Of a stretch of 64,000 nucleotides of DNA, positions 18,773-31,655 are shown piece after piece. The stretch is taken from the NCBI GenBank assembly GCA_963210315.1, contig OY723259.1, positions 992,001 to 1,056,000 of the forward strand, read 5' to 3'. Source of the stretch: Rhynchopus euleeides. Lineage: Eukaryota > Euglenozoa > Diplonemea > Diplonemida > Diplonemidae. The notes beneath the pieces were generated by a model. That model was given only the letters and a program-made list of their open reading frames with translations. It did no database searches and was not told where the DNA came from. The first letter of the stretch is position 1, and each line of letters begins with the position of its first letter. Position numbers and translations under genes: made by a program.

Positions 18773-20694
18773 CGTGTGGGGGTGTGTTGTTTGCTGTGCT
18801 GGTTGCGGGGCAAACGTAATCTGCATTGTGCGGTGTGGTGAGATGTGTGTGTGTGTGTGGAGTGTGCGTGTTTGTGTACAATGTGCGTGGAATGGTTCCG
18901 CACAGAACAAGCCGATATCAAAAGGGAATCGCGCCGCTTCTGTATATCACCCACTATCACAACCTTAACAACTCGGGGGGTGGGATGGGATGGGGTGGGG
19001 CGCCGTGTCGTCTTGCATGGGTTCTGATCATCGTTCCTCGCACTTGAAATTGAAAGCCAACTGGAAGCAGCATACAGGTGTGTGCCGGGCCGGTGGGGCT
19101 GTGACCCCCCACACCCACATGCCACACAGCAGGATACAGCCGCAGAGGCTGCCGCGCCCAAGAGCAATTGCGTCCCGTTAACGCGGCAGCCCCGCAACGC
19201 CGTGTGGCGTCTGCGGTCTGGTTAATCCCATCTGGTCCGGCATGGGGGGGAAGGGGGGTTCCCGTGCACGTGCACGCGCATCGCATCTCCTACTGCGGCT
19301 TGCCGAGAGCCTTGTGTCCCAGCAGCGCCGAGTGGAGGCACATGGTGCGCATGAAGATGGGAGGGGATATGCTGTGCTATGCAAAGGGAAAGGGATCGGG
19401 AAGGAAGGGTTTCATGGCTATAAACGTGAGTGGGGAAGAGACCCCGCCGACCTTCCTCCCATCACATCACATCAGGGCTGCCTCCACAAACATGGCGGCA
19501 GCAAAGGGGGTGTGGCAGTGCACACAACGCCCTGCCCACAGCGTCACTCCTGGAGTGTGGCTAGTACTAAATGTGACTCACAGCAATGATGCCAACAACG
19601 CGACTGACGCGTCGCCATTCGTGTTGCTGGGGAATTGCCATGCACTCCGTCACACCGGCAGCCATATCCAATATACACACTGTGACCCGGGCGTTGTGCG
19701 AGAAGAAGAAAAGAAGAAAAGAAGAAGAGGGTGTAGGGGTAGGGGTAGGGGGGAAGGAATATGATCACATCATCACGAGACATGCGGGCCTTCTTGCAAA
19801 GATACCCACATCTCCCGAAAAGTGTGAAGGGAAGGAGACACCGACGGCGCCCAGCTGTGGCTGTTGTGTGCATTCTATCTGTTCTGCTGAGCCTGAGCCT
19901 GGCGCACAGCACCACAGCGCCCAGTCAAGCAGACAAACAGACGTACCCACAATATGCGAGCAAGGCAAAACAAAGCAAAGCAAAGCAAAGCAAAGCAAAC
20001 GCCACCGGTATCGGTATTGAGCTTTTTGGAATTGGGATCGGCATCAGCCAAAAAAATCGTCACATCACAGTTCGTTAAACTGTACACAACGAGCCGGCAG
20101 TGGTGCCCAAAGTGCACCACGCCCACGTCGCAACCACAAGGGCCAGCGCAGCAGCCCAGAAGTCACTCTGGCATATTGCGCATACCCCTGCCCCCTGCCC
20201 CCACCACTCTGCGCACCCGCCTCCCAGAGATGGGGCGGTGGGGGGGGTGGGCTATCATGCGATCTGGATTTTGAGATCTCACATTTTTTTTCTTTGGGTT
20301 CTGTGGAGTTGCATTTGATGATGTATCTGCAACAGGGAAACAACGAAATGGGGGAAGGAAAAAAAGGCGAGCAACAGGGTATCTGTTGCGCACACCACGT
20401 GACCCCTCCCCCTGTCTTTCCGGGTGGGTGATGCAGAAGCTGCAGCACCGCGTGGTTTGTGCACCCCCTGACGCCCCCCCTTTCCCATCCCCCCAAAAGA
20501 AAGAAAGGGAAGAAATACAAGGTGCAAAATTAAAAAGGATGCACACTGGGTTGGGGGAAGAGGGAATCATTTGATATTTTTTGCGCTTCGGGCATGAAAG
20601 AAGCGGGGTACATCTGGTATGGGTACAGTAGCCCATGCAGACATCCAGAAATGTGCTGGATCATGTTGGATCATCGCCACCCCGCTCCCTTTCC

Positions 20695-22623
20695 TCACGC
20701 GGTGCTGGCGTCGGCGTCGGCGACGGTGGCGCACACGTACGACGCAGCAAAACCCTCAGCGTTCACAGACCCGTCGCTGGTGAAGCGCACCACGGCAGGC
20801 CCCGACACACGCAGCGCCTCGACCGAACTGCGGCGCCCCGACTCGTGGAAGGTGCGCACCCACTTGTTGCCCCCGTCCGCCGGGGCCGTGTAGACCGAGA
20901 CATAGTCGTAGTTGGCCTCGGTGTCGAACATGTCCCACGTCAGCACGAGCGACTGCCCTGCGGGGCACCCCTCGAGGCGCCAGCACTGGGCGTCGTTGTC
21001 CGCGTACGTCTGGTTCGCCCCGGGGTGCTCCAGGAAGGCGGCACCGTCGGCGCCCGCCAGCGGGGCTGCCTGCATCGCCCCGCCCTTGCACGCGCGCGGG
21101 TACTCCGGCAGGGGCAGCGGGATCGCCGCACGCCGGAACAGCTCGTTCACAATCTTCGTCTGCAGGTGCCCGTAGCGCGACGCCGCCGCGCTGGCCCACC
21201 GCCACGAGCTCGGCACGGCCTCCCCCTCGGCCCACTCGCCCGACATGCGCCACGCGTAGTACGGGCGCGGCTGCGCCTCCGGGGTCGGGGTCCACAGGAA
21301 GTCGGGGTGGCGGTTGTTGTACCACTCCCCGCCCACAATCTCACCCGCCTCGTCCAGCTCCAGGTCGTAGTAGTACTGCACTGTCGTCACGGAGTCGCTC
21401 TCCTTGCTGTTCTCCTCCGCCTGCGTCGGCTCCGTCTCCACGAGGTACTCCATCTCCATCCGCACCCCCACAATGTGCGTCGTCCGGCCGCTGCGGTACG
21501 CCGCAAACTTGTCCTCCGTGTGGTTCGCCAGCGGGATCATCGCCTCCTGCGGGGTCGCCGCCCGCCTGGACGTCTTCACGTTGAAGTACACCAGCTTGTA
21601 CGAGTGCACGGGCTGGTTCCACACCTCGTAGTCGAACGTGGCGTCAATGATCAGGCTCCTGTGGCTCACACCCAGCTGGTTTGCCACCGCGATGTGCAGC
21701 GTCCCCGGGTTCGTGTCGAAGCATTCCTGGTCCTTCACACGCCCGTTCGCCGCGTCCTTCTCCACGTCTGCCTCCTTCTTGTTGCACCGCCCCCCGATGA
21801 ACCGGGTCGGGAACTGCACGTTCGCCCACAGCATCGTCCCGAGCGCCTTCACGTCTGCCGGGTACATGACCACCTCCTCCCCGCGCGCCCCCGCCACGCT
21901 GATGGTGCGCACCGGGCGCGGCAGCATGTACGCGGCGGGTGCCCACCCGTGGCACAGCCCCATCCACGTCTCCACCGACCCGTTGTTGCGGTCCGCGTAC
22001 ACCTTCCCGCTGTTCCACGCGTGCCGGGTCAGGTACCCGTTCGTGTCCCCGACAATCAGGTCGTACTTCTCCGACGGCGACAGGTCGCTCGCCTTCTCCG
22101 TCGTGTTGTACGTCGCGACGGGGTGCTCCTGCGAGTACTCGTAGAAGTCGGACCACTTCCGCGGGCGCGTCGCCGCCAGCCCCTTGTCCCCGTAGCGCCA
22201 CCCCGTCGACCCCCGGTACAGCGGCCAGTACGTGTCCGACCACGACTGCGTCGGCAGCGTGTACTCGCGCGGCACCTCCGCGTCCAGCCTCCACAGGTTC
22301 GTGATCACCGACGCCCCGCCGTCCACGAGGGCCGCCGCCTGCTCCTGAGATGCGCTGGCCGCCTGCGCCTGCCGCAAAACGCTGCTCGCACGCAGCAGCT
22401 TCTCGCGCTGCTGCGCCTTCAGGGACACGTACTCCCCGGACTTCACCTGCTCGGGAGTGAAGGGGGACGTGGCACGGTGCGCCCCACGCCTGCGCACGGG
22501 CATCTCACCCATCACCTCCTGCGGGTGGTCCTGCAGCCGCTGCATGTAGTCGCTGATCTCCTGCTGCACTGTTGCCGCCGCGGGCACAGCCGCCCACATC
22601 AGCACTGCTGCGAGTGTGCGCAT
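20695..22623 (-). CDS. Gene A, copy 4: TGase_elicitor-CUB secreted protein, intact
   Basis: All 642 residues match copy 1. The three private unit 4 changes lie 180-410 bases beyond its stop, in what would be its 3' untranslated region. Confidence 0.86.
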   Translation of the reverse strand: MRTLAAVLMWAAVPAAATVQQEISDYMQRLQDHPQEVMGEMPVRRRGAHRATSPFTPEQVKSGEYVSLKAQQREKLLRASSVLRQAQAASASQEQAAALVDGGASVITNLWRLDAEVPREYTLPTQSWSDTYWPLYRGSTGWRYGDKGLAATRPRKWSDFYEYSQEHPVATYNTTEKASDLSPSEKYDLIVGDTNGYLTRHAWNSGKVYADRNNGSVETWMGLCHGWAPAAYMLPRPVRTISVAGARGEEVVMYPADVKALGTMLWANVQFPTRFIGGRCNKKEADVEKDAANGRVKDQECFDTNPGTLHIAVANQLGVSHRSLIIDATFDYEVWNQPVHSYKLVYFNVKTSRRAATPQEAMIPLANHTEDKFAAYRSGRTTHIVGVRMEMEYLVETEPTQAEENSKESDSVTTVQYYYDLELDEAGEIVGGEWYNNRHPDFLWTPTPEAQPRPYYAWRMSGEWAEGEAVPSSWRWASAAASRYGHLQTKIVNELFRRAAIPLPLPEYPRACKGGAMQAAPLAGADGAAFLEHPGANQTYADNDAQCWRLEGCPAGQSLVLTWDMFDTEANYDYVSVYTAPADGGNKWVRTFHESGRRSSVEALRVSGPAVVRFTSDGSVNAEGFAASYVCATVADADASTA

Positions 22624-24310
22624 CTTGCCGTCACTCACAATATGGTATTAGTGAATCTGCGTGTGCACAGGGTGGTGGTTGTGGTTATGGTGGTGGTGGT
22701 GGTGGCGGCGAGGGCAGGCAGAGTTCAGACAACAAGTGCAACGGAGGAGGGGAGGGGAGGGGGGTGTGGCGACTGGCGACTGGTGTTGACTGGTGTGACT
22801 GGCACACATCACGAGCGTGCGGTGCGCGGGCTTGGCGGTGGCGGTGGCGGTGGCGGTGGCAGTGGCGCTCCTGACCTGACCTGACCCACCCCAACCACTT
22901 CTGTTCGGCGCACGAAAAAAGATGGTGGATGCGGTGAAAAACCCCTGCTGTCTGTTCAGAACCAGACTTTATTCTTCTGTCTCTGAACGATGAAAGGCTG
23001 TGGCACAGCAAAGGGGAAAACAAGCTTCTGGGGCAGGAGGCGGCAACCGCTGCTCTCCTGCCCCGCCCTTCTCGGGGGTTTCGTTCAACCACAATCATGC
23101 ACCGTCGCCCGCATATCCGATCAGCCGCGCCCAGGAGCTGGGGCGCGGGGAGCATGCACCGCAATGCATGCAGCTGAAGGGGAAACGCGGCTGTGGTGCA
23201 GCCAGGCGGAGGCATTCAGAAAAAGGGCACAGACACACACGCACACGCAACAAAACACAACACAAGACAACACACACCGCAAAGAAAGCAAAGCCGGGCA
23301 AACAAAACCCACTGCTGTGGGGGGTTGTCTTTGCTGCCCAAAGCGCTGATCCGACTCCGCTATCTTTTCTGTGTGTGCGCGTCTGTGCGTGTATGGGTGT
23401 CCATACGTGTGCTGCCGACAGTATTGTTTCTCTACCGTGACCCGAGACAGGCTATAGCGTTGCTGTTGTGGTATAAAAGAACACGGCGGGCCAAGACACA
23501 CCGGAGGGAGGCACCGGCACCGACAGCGCGGTGTCCCCCGCGCATGTGGCAACACCGTGGTATGTACTGCAAACCTATAACGTGCCATGTTTGGGCCCTG
23601 GCTTCTGTGCCGGCATTCGGTTATCCCTCTCTCTTTCTGATTTTGTTTCTGGTTCTGGGTACACATATACAGTCACATTTTCGAGCGTGTTTTGACTGTT
23701 TCATTTTTGGTGGGTGGGGTGGGGCGAGCAGCAAAAGACACCGTGTACTGGGTCGGGCGAACCTCGCAGCACCTGAGTCCAACAGATACTCTGCCAGAAC
23801 CAGGCAGCTGGTGGCTGCTGTCCCGGGCTTCCTTCCGCCCCACCCTTCTTCACTCTGCACTCCCAAAGAGGGAGAACACAGAGATAGAGACAGAGAGGGT
23901 GGGGGGGCGGAGAAGAGACCGCACACAGCCCCTGCGCTGCTTGGGATGATGCTACTGAAACTGGAAGTAGTAGAAGAAGAAGAAAGAAGAAGAAGAAGAA
24001 GACCAACTAGAATTAGAACTAGAAACGGGGCGGATAAGCAACCGCGACAGCGGCAAAGGGCAGAACCGCACACGACCAAGCCATGCTGTGCATGCGACTG
24101 GAGGGGGTGGAAGAGCGTGGCCACACAGGGTTAGCGCTGGCTGCGGCACACGCATTCACACCACACCGCCATCCAGTGGGATGGGGAGCGAGGGATAGGG
24201 GGGAAAGGGGGCACCGCTGCTGGCTGGCAGCAGCCTGGGGTACCCGAAATGAGAGAGGCGCAGAGATGGGCGAACCACCAGCACGGAAAAGACAGCACCC
24301 ACACTCACAC

Positions 24311-25213
24311 TCAGACGTGGATGTCATTCTCCTTTGCCTCGTACGGCTCGTTCGTGTTGCCGTGGCCCTCGCCCGCGCCAGCCTTGCGCAGGCACACGGC
24401 CCACACCAGCCCCCCCACAAGCAGAGCCGCGAGGGAGATGCACCCAATCACAATGGAGGCAATGGCGCCGCCCGACAGGTCGTCGTCCGCAACAGACCGG
24501 GGCACCGCAGTGGCCGGCACGGCGCACACCAACAGGTCCTTGCCGGCGACGGTGCGGCGCGACACGGAGTAGCCCACCTCACACTCCAGCGCCACGCAGC
24601 GGCCGTCGTATGCCACGACCGTGCTGACCGCGTGGGGATCGCACACCGCCAGCCCGGATGCCGTCTGCGACGCGCGCACCTTCACCACCACATCGTCTGT
24701 GGAAAACACCTTCGTGAAGGCAGACATCGCCACCACAGACTCACGCAGGGCAGCCGTCACGTTGGCCACCGACGCGGCCAGGTCCGCTGTCGGAGACTCC
24801 ACCTGCACGATGAGCGTCACAGACCCGCACACGCCCAGCACCGAGGGGTTGGCAGTCCGCGCGGCAGCGACACGCTGCTTTGCGTCGGCAACGAGCGCGT
24901 CCACCCGCGCACGCTCGCACGCCACGTCTGGCAGCTCCACGACAAGGTTGACGGGCGCGGTTGCGCGTGTGACCGCCCCTGACGGCCCCACCTGGCACAG
25001 GTCGCCGCTGTGCGTCGAGCACATGCACACCTTAGACGACGGCGAGCATGCCGCCCCCGCATCGCCCGCCCAGCGGCAGTCCGCATCCTCCGTGCAGTAC
25101 TCCACAGACACCGGCGCATCCACGGGGGCCGCGCTCAGCTCGTCCGCCGCACGCGCCAGAGAGAGGCAGCACGCGGCAGCAACAGCGAGCAGGGGGAGCT
25201 GTGCCGAGGGCAT
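24311..25213 (-). CDS. Gene B, copy 4: EGF-like type I membrane protein, intact
   Basis: 300 residues identical to copy 1; same ATG choice at the signal peptide. Confidence 0.72.
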   Translation of the reverse strand: MPSAQLPLLAVAAACCLSLARAADELSAAPVDAPVSVEYCTEDADCRWAGDAGAACSPSSKVCMCSTHSGDLCQVGPSGAVTRATAPVNLVVELPDVACERARVDALVADAKQRVAAARTANPSVLGVCGSVTLIVQVESPTADLAASVANVTAALRESVVAMSAFTKVFSTDDVVVKVRASQTASGLAVCDPHAVSTVVAYDGRCVALECEVGYSVSRRTVAGKDLLVCAVPATAVPRSVADDDLSGGAIASIVIGCISLAALLVGGLVWAVCLRKAGAGEGHGNTNEPYEAKENDIHV

Positions 25214-27136
25214 CGTGTGGGGGTGTGTTGTTTGCTGTGCTGGTTGCGGGGCAAACGTAATCTGCATTGTGCGGTGTGGTGAGATGTGTGTGTGTGTGTG
25301 GAGTGTGCGTGTTTGTGTACAATGTGCGTGGAATGGTTCCGCACAGAACAAGCCGATATCAAAAGGGAATCGCGCCGCTTCTGTATATCACCCACTATCA
25401 CAACCTTAACAACTCGGGGGGTGGGATGGGATGGGGTGGGGCGCCGTGTCGTCTTGCATGGGTTCTGATCATCGTTCCTCGCACTTGAAATTGAAAGCCA
25501 ACTGGAAGCAGCATACAGGTGTGTGCCGGGCCGGTGGGGCTGTGACCCCCCACACCCACATGCCACACAGCAGGATACAGCCGCAGAGGCTGCCGCGCCC
25601 AAGAGCAATTGCGTCCCGTTAACGCGGCAGCCCCGCAACGCCGTGTGGCGTCTGCGGTCTGGTTAATCCCATCTGGTCCGGCATGGGGGGGAAGGGGGGT
25701 TCCCGTGCACGTGCACGCGCATCGCATCTCCTACTGCGGCTTGCCGAGAGCCTTGTGTCCCAGCAGCGCCGAGTGGAGGCACATGGTGCGCATGAAGATG
25801 GGAGGGGATATGCTGTGCTATGCAAAGGGAAAGGGATCGGGAAGGAAGGGTTTCATGGCTATAAACGTGAGTGGGGAAGAGACCCCGCCGACCTTCCTCC
25901 CATCACATCACATCAGGGCTGCCTCCACAAACATGGCGGCAGCAAAGGGGGTGTGGCAGTGCACACAACGCCCTGCCCACAGCGTCACTCCTGGAGTGTG
26001 GCTAGTACTAAATGTGACTCACAGCAATGATGCCAACAACGCGACTGACGCGTCGCCATTCGTGTTGCTGGGGAATTGCCATGCACTCCGTCACACCGGC
26101 AGCCATATCCAATATACACACTGTGACCCGGGCGTTGTGCGAGAAGAAGAAAAGAAGAAAAGAAGAAGAGGGTGTAGGGGTAGGGGTAGGGGGGAAGGAA
26201 TATGATCACATCATCACGAGACATGCGGGCCTTCTTGCAAAGATACCCACATCTCCCGAAAAGTGTGAAGGGAAGGAGACACCGACGGCGCCCAGCTGTG
26301 GCTGTTGTGTGCATTCTATCTGTTCTGCTGAGCCTGAGCCTGGCGCACAGCACCACAGCGCCCAGTCAAGCAGACAAACAGACGTACCCACAATATGCGA
26401 GCAAGGCAAAACAAAGCAAAGCAAAGCAAAGCAAAGCAAACGCCACCGGTATCGGTATTGAGCTTTTTGGAATTGGGATCGGCATCAGCCAAAAAAATCG
26501 TCACATCACAGTTCGTTAAACTGTACACAACGAGCCGGCAGTGGTGCCCAAAGTGCACCACGCCCACGTCGCAACCACAAGGGCCAGCGCAGCAGCCCAG
26601 AAGTCACTCTGGCATATTGCGCATACCCCTGCCCCCTGCCCCCACCACTCTGCGCACCCGCCTCCCAGAGATGGGGCGGTGGGGGGGGTGGGCTATCATG
26701 CGATCTGGATTTTGAGATCTCACATTTTTTTTTCTTTGGGTTCTGTGGAGTTGCATTTGATGATGTATCTGCAACAGGGAAACAACGAAATGGGGGAAGG
26801 AAAAAAAGGCGAGCAACAGGGTATCTGTTGCGCACACCACGTGCCCCCTCCCCCTGTCTTTCCGGGTGGGTGATGCAGAAGCTGCAGCACCGCGTGGTTT
26901 GTGCACCCCCTGACGCCCCCCCTTTCCCATCCCCCCAAAAGAAAGAAAGGGAAGAAAGACAAGGTGCAAAATTAAAAAGGATGCACACTGGGTTGGGGGA
27001 AGAGGGAATCATTTGATATTTTTTGCGCTTCGGGCATGAAAGAAGCGGGGTACATCTGGTATGGGTACAGTAGCCCATGCAGACATCCAGAAATGTGCTG
27101 GATCATGTTGGATCATCGCCACCCCGCTCCCTTTCC

Positions 27137-29065
27137 TCACGCGGTGCTGGCGTCGGCGTCGGCGACGGTGGCGCACACGTACGACGCAGCAAAACCCTCA
27201 GCGTTCACAGACCCGTCGCTGGTGAAGCGCACCACGGCAGGCCCCGACACACGCAGCGCCTCGACCGAACTGCGGCGCCCCGACTCGTGGAAGGTGCGCA
27301 CCCACTTGTTGCCCCCGTCCGCCGGGGCCGTGTAGACCGAGACATAGTCGTAGTTGGCCTCGGTGTCGAACATGTCCCACGTCAGCACGAGCGACTGCCC
27401 TGCGGGGCACCCCTCGAGGCGCCAGCACTGGGCGTCGTTGTCCGCGTACGTCTGGTTCGCCCCGGGGTGCTCCAGGAAGGCGGCACCGTCGGCGCCCGCC
27501 AGCGGGGCTGCCTGCATCGCCCCGCCCTTGCACGCGCGCGGGTACTCCGGCAGGGGCAGCGGGATCGCCGCACGCCGGAACAGCTCGTTCACAATCTTCG
27601 TCTGCAGGTGCCCGTAGCGCGACGCCGCCGCGCTGGCCCACCGCCACGAGCTCGGCACGGCCTCCCCCTCGGCCCACTCGCCCGACATGCGCCACGCGTA
27701 GTACGGGCGCGGCTGCGCCTCCGGGGTCGGGGTCCACAGGAAGTCGGGGTGGCGGTTGTTGTACCACTCCCCGCCCACAATCTCACCCGCCTCGTCCAGC
27801 TCCAGGTCGTAGTAGTACTGCACTGTCGTCACGGAGTCGCTCTCCTTGCTGTTCTCCTCCGCCTGCGTCGGCTCCGTCTCCACGAGGTACTCCATCTCCA
27901 TCCGCACCCCCACAATGTGCGTCGTCCGGCCGCTGCGGTACGCCGCAAACTTGTCCTCCGTGTGGTTCGCCAGCGGGATCATCGCCTCCTGCGGGGTCGC
28001 CGCCCGCCTGGACGTCTTCACGTTGAAGTACACCAGCTTGTACGAGTGCACGGGCTGGTTCCACACCTCGTAGTCGAACGTGGCGTCAATGATCAGGCTC
28101 CTGTGGCTCACACCCAGCTGGTTTGCCACCGCGATGTGCAGCGTCCCCGGGTTCGTGTCGAAGCATTCCTGGTCCTTCACACGCCCGTTCGCCGCGTCCT
28201 TCTCCACGTCTGCCTCCTTCTTGTTGCACCGCCCCCCGATGAACCGGGTCGGGAACTGCACGTTCGCCCACAGCATCGTCCCGAGCGCCTTCACGTCTGC
28301 CGGGTACATGACCACCTCCTCCCCGCGCGCCCCCGCCACGCTGATGGTGCGCACCGGGCGCGGCAGCATGTACGCGGCGGGTGCCCACCCGTGGCACAGC
28401 CCCATCCACGTCTCCACCGACCCGTTGTTGCGGTCCGCGTACACCTTCCCGCTGTTCCACGCGTGCCGGGTCAGGTACCCGTTCGTGTCCCCGACAATCA
28501 GGTCGTACTTCTCCGACGGCGACAGGTCGCTCGCCTTCTCCGTCGTGTTGTACGTCGCGACGGGGTGCTCCTGCGAGTACTCGTAGAAGTCGGACCACTT
28601 CCGCGGGCGCGTCGCCGCCAGCCCCTTGTCCCCGTAGCGCCACCCCGTCGACCCCCGGTACAGCGGCCAGTACGTGTCCGACCACGACTGCGTCGGCAGC
28701 GTGTACTCGCGCGGCACCTCCGCGTCCAGCCTCCACAGGTTCGTGATCACCGACGCCCCGCCGTCCACGAGGGCCGCCGCCTGCTCCTGAGATGCGCTGG
28801 CCGCCTGCGCCTGCCGCAAAACGCTGCTCGCACGCAGCAGCTTCTCGCGCTGCTGCGCCTTCAGGGACACGTACTCCCCGGACTTCACCTGCTCGGGAGT
28901 GAAGGGGGACGTGGCACGGTGCGCCCCACGCCTGCGCACGGGCATCTCACCCATCACCTCCTGCGGGTGGTCCTGCAGCCGCTGCATGTAGTCGCTGATC
29001 TCCTGCTGCACTGTTGCCGCCGCGGGCACAGCCGCCCACATCAGCACTGCTGCGAGTGTGCGCAT
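27137..29065 (-). CDS. Gene A, copy 5: TGase_elicitor-CUB secreted protein, intact
   Basis: All 642 residues match copy 1. It is the immediate downstream neighbour of gene B5 and lies directly before the broken copy 6 in map order. Confidence 0.86.
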   Translation of the reverse strand: MRTLAAVLMWAAVPAAATVQQEISDYMQRLQDHPQEVMGEMPVRRRGAHRATSPFTPEQVKSGEYVSLKAQQREKLLRASSVLRQAQAASASQEQAAALVDGGASVITNLWRLDAEVPREYTLPTQSWSDTYWPLYRGSTGWRYGDKGLAATRPRKWSDFYEYSQEHPVATYNTTEKASDLSPSEKYDLIVGDTNGYLTRHAWNSGKVYADRNNGSVETWMGLCHGWAPAAYMLPRPVRTISVAGARGEEVVMYPADVKALGTMLWANVQFPTRFIGGRCNKKEADVEKDAANGRVKDQECFDTNPGTLHIAVANQLGVSHRSLIIDATFDYEVWNQPVHSYKLVYFNVKTSRRAATPQEAMIPLANHTEDKFAAYRSGRTTHIVGVRMEMEYLVETEPTQAEENSKESDSVTTVQYYYDLELDEAGEIVGGEWYNNRHPDFLWTPTPEAQPRPYYAWRMSGEWAEGEAVPSSWRWASAAASRYGHLQTKIVNELFRRAAIPLPLPEYPRACKGGAMQAAPLAGADGAAFLEHPGANQTYADNDAQCWRLEGCPAGQSLVLTWDMFDTEANYDYVSVYTAPADGGNKWVRTFHESGRRSSVEALRVSGPAVVRFTSDGSVNAEGFAASYVCATVADADASTA

Positions 29066-30752
29066 CTTGCCGTCACTCACAATATGGTATTAGTGAATCT
29101 GCGTGTGCACAGGGTGGTGGTTGTGGTTATGGTGGTGGTGGTGGTGGCGGCGAGGGCAGGCAGAGTTCAGACAACAAGTGCAACGGAGGAGGGGAGGGGA
29201 GGGGGGTGTGGCGACTGGCGACTGGTGTTGACTGGTGTGACTGGCACACATCACGAGCGTGCGGTGCGCGGGCTTGGCGGTGGCGGTGGCGGTGGCGGTG
29301 GCAGTGGCGCTCCTGACCTGACCTGACCCACCCCAACCACTTCTGTTCGGCGCACGAAAAAAGATGGTGGATGCGGTGAAAAACCCCTGCTGTCTGTTCA
29401 GAACCAGACTTTATTCTTCTGTCTCTGAACGATGAAAGGCTGTGGCACAGCAAAGGGGAAAACAAGCTTCTGGGGCAGGAGGCGGCAACCGCTGCTCTCC
29501 TGCCCCGCCCTTCTCGGGGGTTTCGTTCAACCACAATCATGCACCGTCGCCCGCATATCCGATCAGCCGCGCCCAGGAGCTGGGGCGCGGGGAGCATGCA
29601 CCGCAATGCATGCAGCTGAAGGGGAAACGCGGCTGTGGTGCAGCCAGGCGGAGGCATTCAGAAAAAGGGCACAGACACACACGCACACGCAACAAAACAC
29701 AACACAAGACAACACACACCGCAAAGAAAGCAAAGCCGGGCAAACAAAACCCACTGCTGTGGGGGGTTGTCTTTGCTGCCCAAAGCGCTGATCCGACTCC
29801 GCTATCTTTTCTGTGTGTGCGCGTCTGTGCGTGTATGGGTGTCCATACGTGTGCTGCCGACAGTATTGTTTCTCTACCGTGACCCGAGACAGGCTATAGC
29901 GTTGCTGTTGTGGTATAAAAGAACACGGCGGGCCAAGACACACCGGAGGGAGGCACCGGCACCGACAGCGCGGTGTCCCCCGCGCATGTGGCAACACCGT
30001 GGTATGTACTGCAAACCTATAACGTGCCATGTTTGGGCCCTGGCTTCTGTGCCGGCATTCGGTTATCCCTCTCTCTTTCTGATTTTGTTTCTGGTTCTGG
30101 GTACACATATACAGTCACATTTTCGAGCGTGTTTTGACTGTTTCATTTTTGGTGGGTGGGGTGGGGCGAGCAGCAAAAGACACCGTGTACTGGGTCGGGC
30201 GAACCTCGCAGCACCTGAGTCCAACAGATACTCTGCCAGAACCAGGCAGCTGGTGGCTGCTGTCCCGGGCTTCCTTCCGCCCCACCCTTCTTCACTCTGC
30301 ACTCCCAAAGAGGGAGAACACAGAGATAGAGACAGAGAGGGTGGGGGGGCGGAGAAGAGACCGCACACAGCCCCTGCGCTGCTTGGGATGATGCTACTGA
30401 AACTGGAAGTAGTAGAAGAAGAAGAAAGAAGAAGAAGAAGAAGACCAACTAGAATTAGAACTAGAAACGGGGCGGATAAGCAACCGCGACAGCGGCAAAG
30501 GGCAGAACCGCACACGACCAAGCCATGCTGTGCATGCGACTGGAGGGGGTGGAAGAGCGTGGCCACACAGGGTTAGCGCTGGCTGCGGCACACGCATTCA
30601 CACCACACCGCCATCCAGTGGGATGGGGAGCGAGGGATAGGGGGGAAAGGGGGCACCGCTGCTGGCTGGCAGCAGCCTGGGGTACCCGAAATGAGAGAGG
30701 CGCAGAGATGGGCGAACCACCAGCACGGAAAAGACAGCACCCACACTCACAC

Positions 30753-31655
30753 TCAGACGTGGATGTCATTCTCCTTTGCCTCGTACGGCTCGTTCGTGTT
30801 GCCGTGGCCCTCGCCCGCGCCAGCCTTGCGCAGGCACACGGCCCACACCAGCCCCCCCACAAGCAGAGCCGCGAGGGAGATGCACCCAATCACAATGGAG
30901 GCAATGGCGCCGCCCGACAGGTCGTCGTCCGCAACAGACCGGGGCACCGCAGTGGCCGGCACGGCGCACACCAACAGGTCCTTGCCGGCGACGGTGCGGC
31001 GCGACACGGAGTAGCCCACCTCACACTCCAGCGCCACGCAGCGGCCGTCGTATGCCACGACCGTGCTGACCGCGTGGGGATCGCACACCGCCAGCCCGGA
31101 TGCCGTCTGCGACGCGCGCACCTTCACCACCACATCGTCTGTGGAAAACACCTTCGTGAAGGCAGACATCGCCACCACAGACTCACGCAGGGCAGCCGTC
31201 ACGTTGGCCACCGACGCGGCCAGGTCCGCTGTCGGAGACTCCACCTGCACGATGAGCGTCACAGACCCGCACACGCCCAGCACCGAGGGGTTGGCAGTCC
31301 GCGCGGCAGCGACACGCTGCTTTGCGTCGGCAACGAGCGCGTCCACCCGCGCACGCTCGCACGCCACGTCTGGCAGCTCCACGACAAGGTTGACGGGCGC
31401 GGTTGCGCGTGTGACCGCCCCTGACGGCCCCACCTGGCACAGGTCGCCGCTGTGCGTCGAGCACATGCACACCTTAGACGACGGCGAGCATGCCGCCCCC
31501 GCATCGCCCGCCCAGCGGCAGTCCGCATCCTCCGTGCAGTACTCCACAGACACCGGCGCATCCACGGGGGCCGCGCTCAGCTCGTCCGCCGCACGCGCCA
31601 GAGAGAGGCAGCACGCGGCAGCAACAGCGAGCAGGGGGAGCTGTGCCGAGGGCAT
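30753..31655 (-). CDS. Gene B, copy 5: EGF-like type I membrane protein, intact
   Basis: 300 residues identical to copy 1; acceptor-like CAG 49 bases upstream of the ATG. Confidence 0.72.
   Translation of the reverse strand: MPSAQLPLLAVAAACCLSLARAADELSAAPVDAPVSVEYCTEDADCRWAGDAGAACSPSSKVCMCSTHSGDLCQVGPSGAVTRATAPVNLVVELPDVACERARVDALVADAKQRVAAARTANPSVLGVCGSVTLIVQVESPTADLAASVANVTAALRESVVAMSAFTKVFSTDDVVVKVRASQTASGLAVCDPHAVSTVVAYDGRCVALECEVGYSVSRRTVAGKDLLVCAVPATAVPRSVADDDLSGGAIASIVIGCISLAALLVGGLVWAVCLRKAGAGEGHGNTNEPYEAKENDIHV

Larger units (their letters stand above)
12885..19316 (-). repeat. Array unit 3 (6432 bp)
   Basis: Three AAAGC copies (13540-13554) and G at 13493, where most units have T. 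This is the only unit with the short repeat and G together. The spacers at 16183-17869 and 18773-20694 hold no gene. Confidence 0.97.
19317..25757 (-). repeat. Array unit 4 (6441 bp)
   Basis: Five AAAGC copies and T at the 609-equivalent site. Three private changes lie within about 240 bases: eight instead of nine T at 20284-20291, C to A at 20402 and G to T at 20516. The spacers at 22624-24310 and 25214-27136 hold no gene. Confidence 0.97.
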
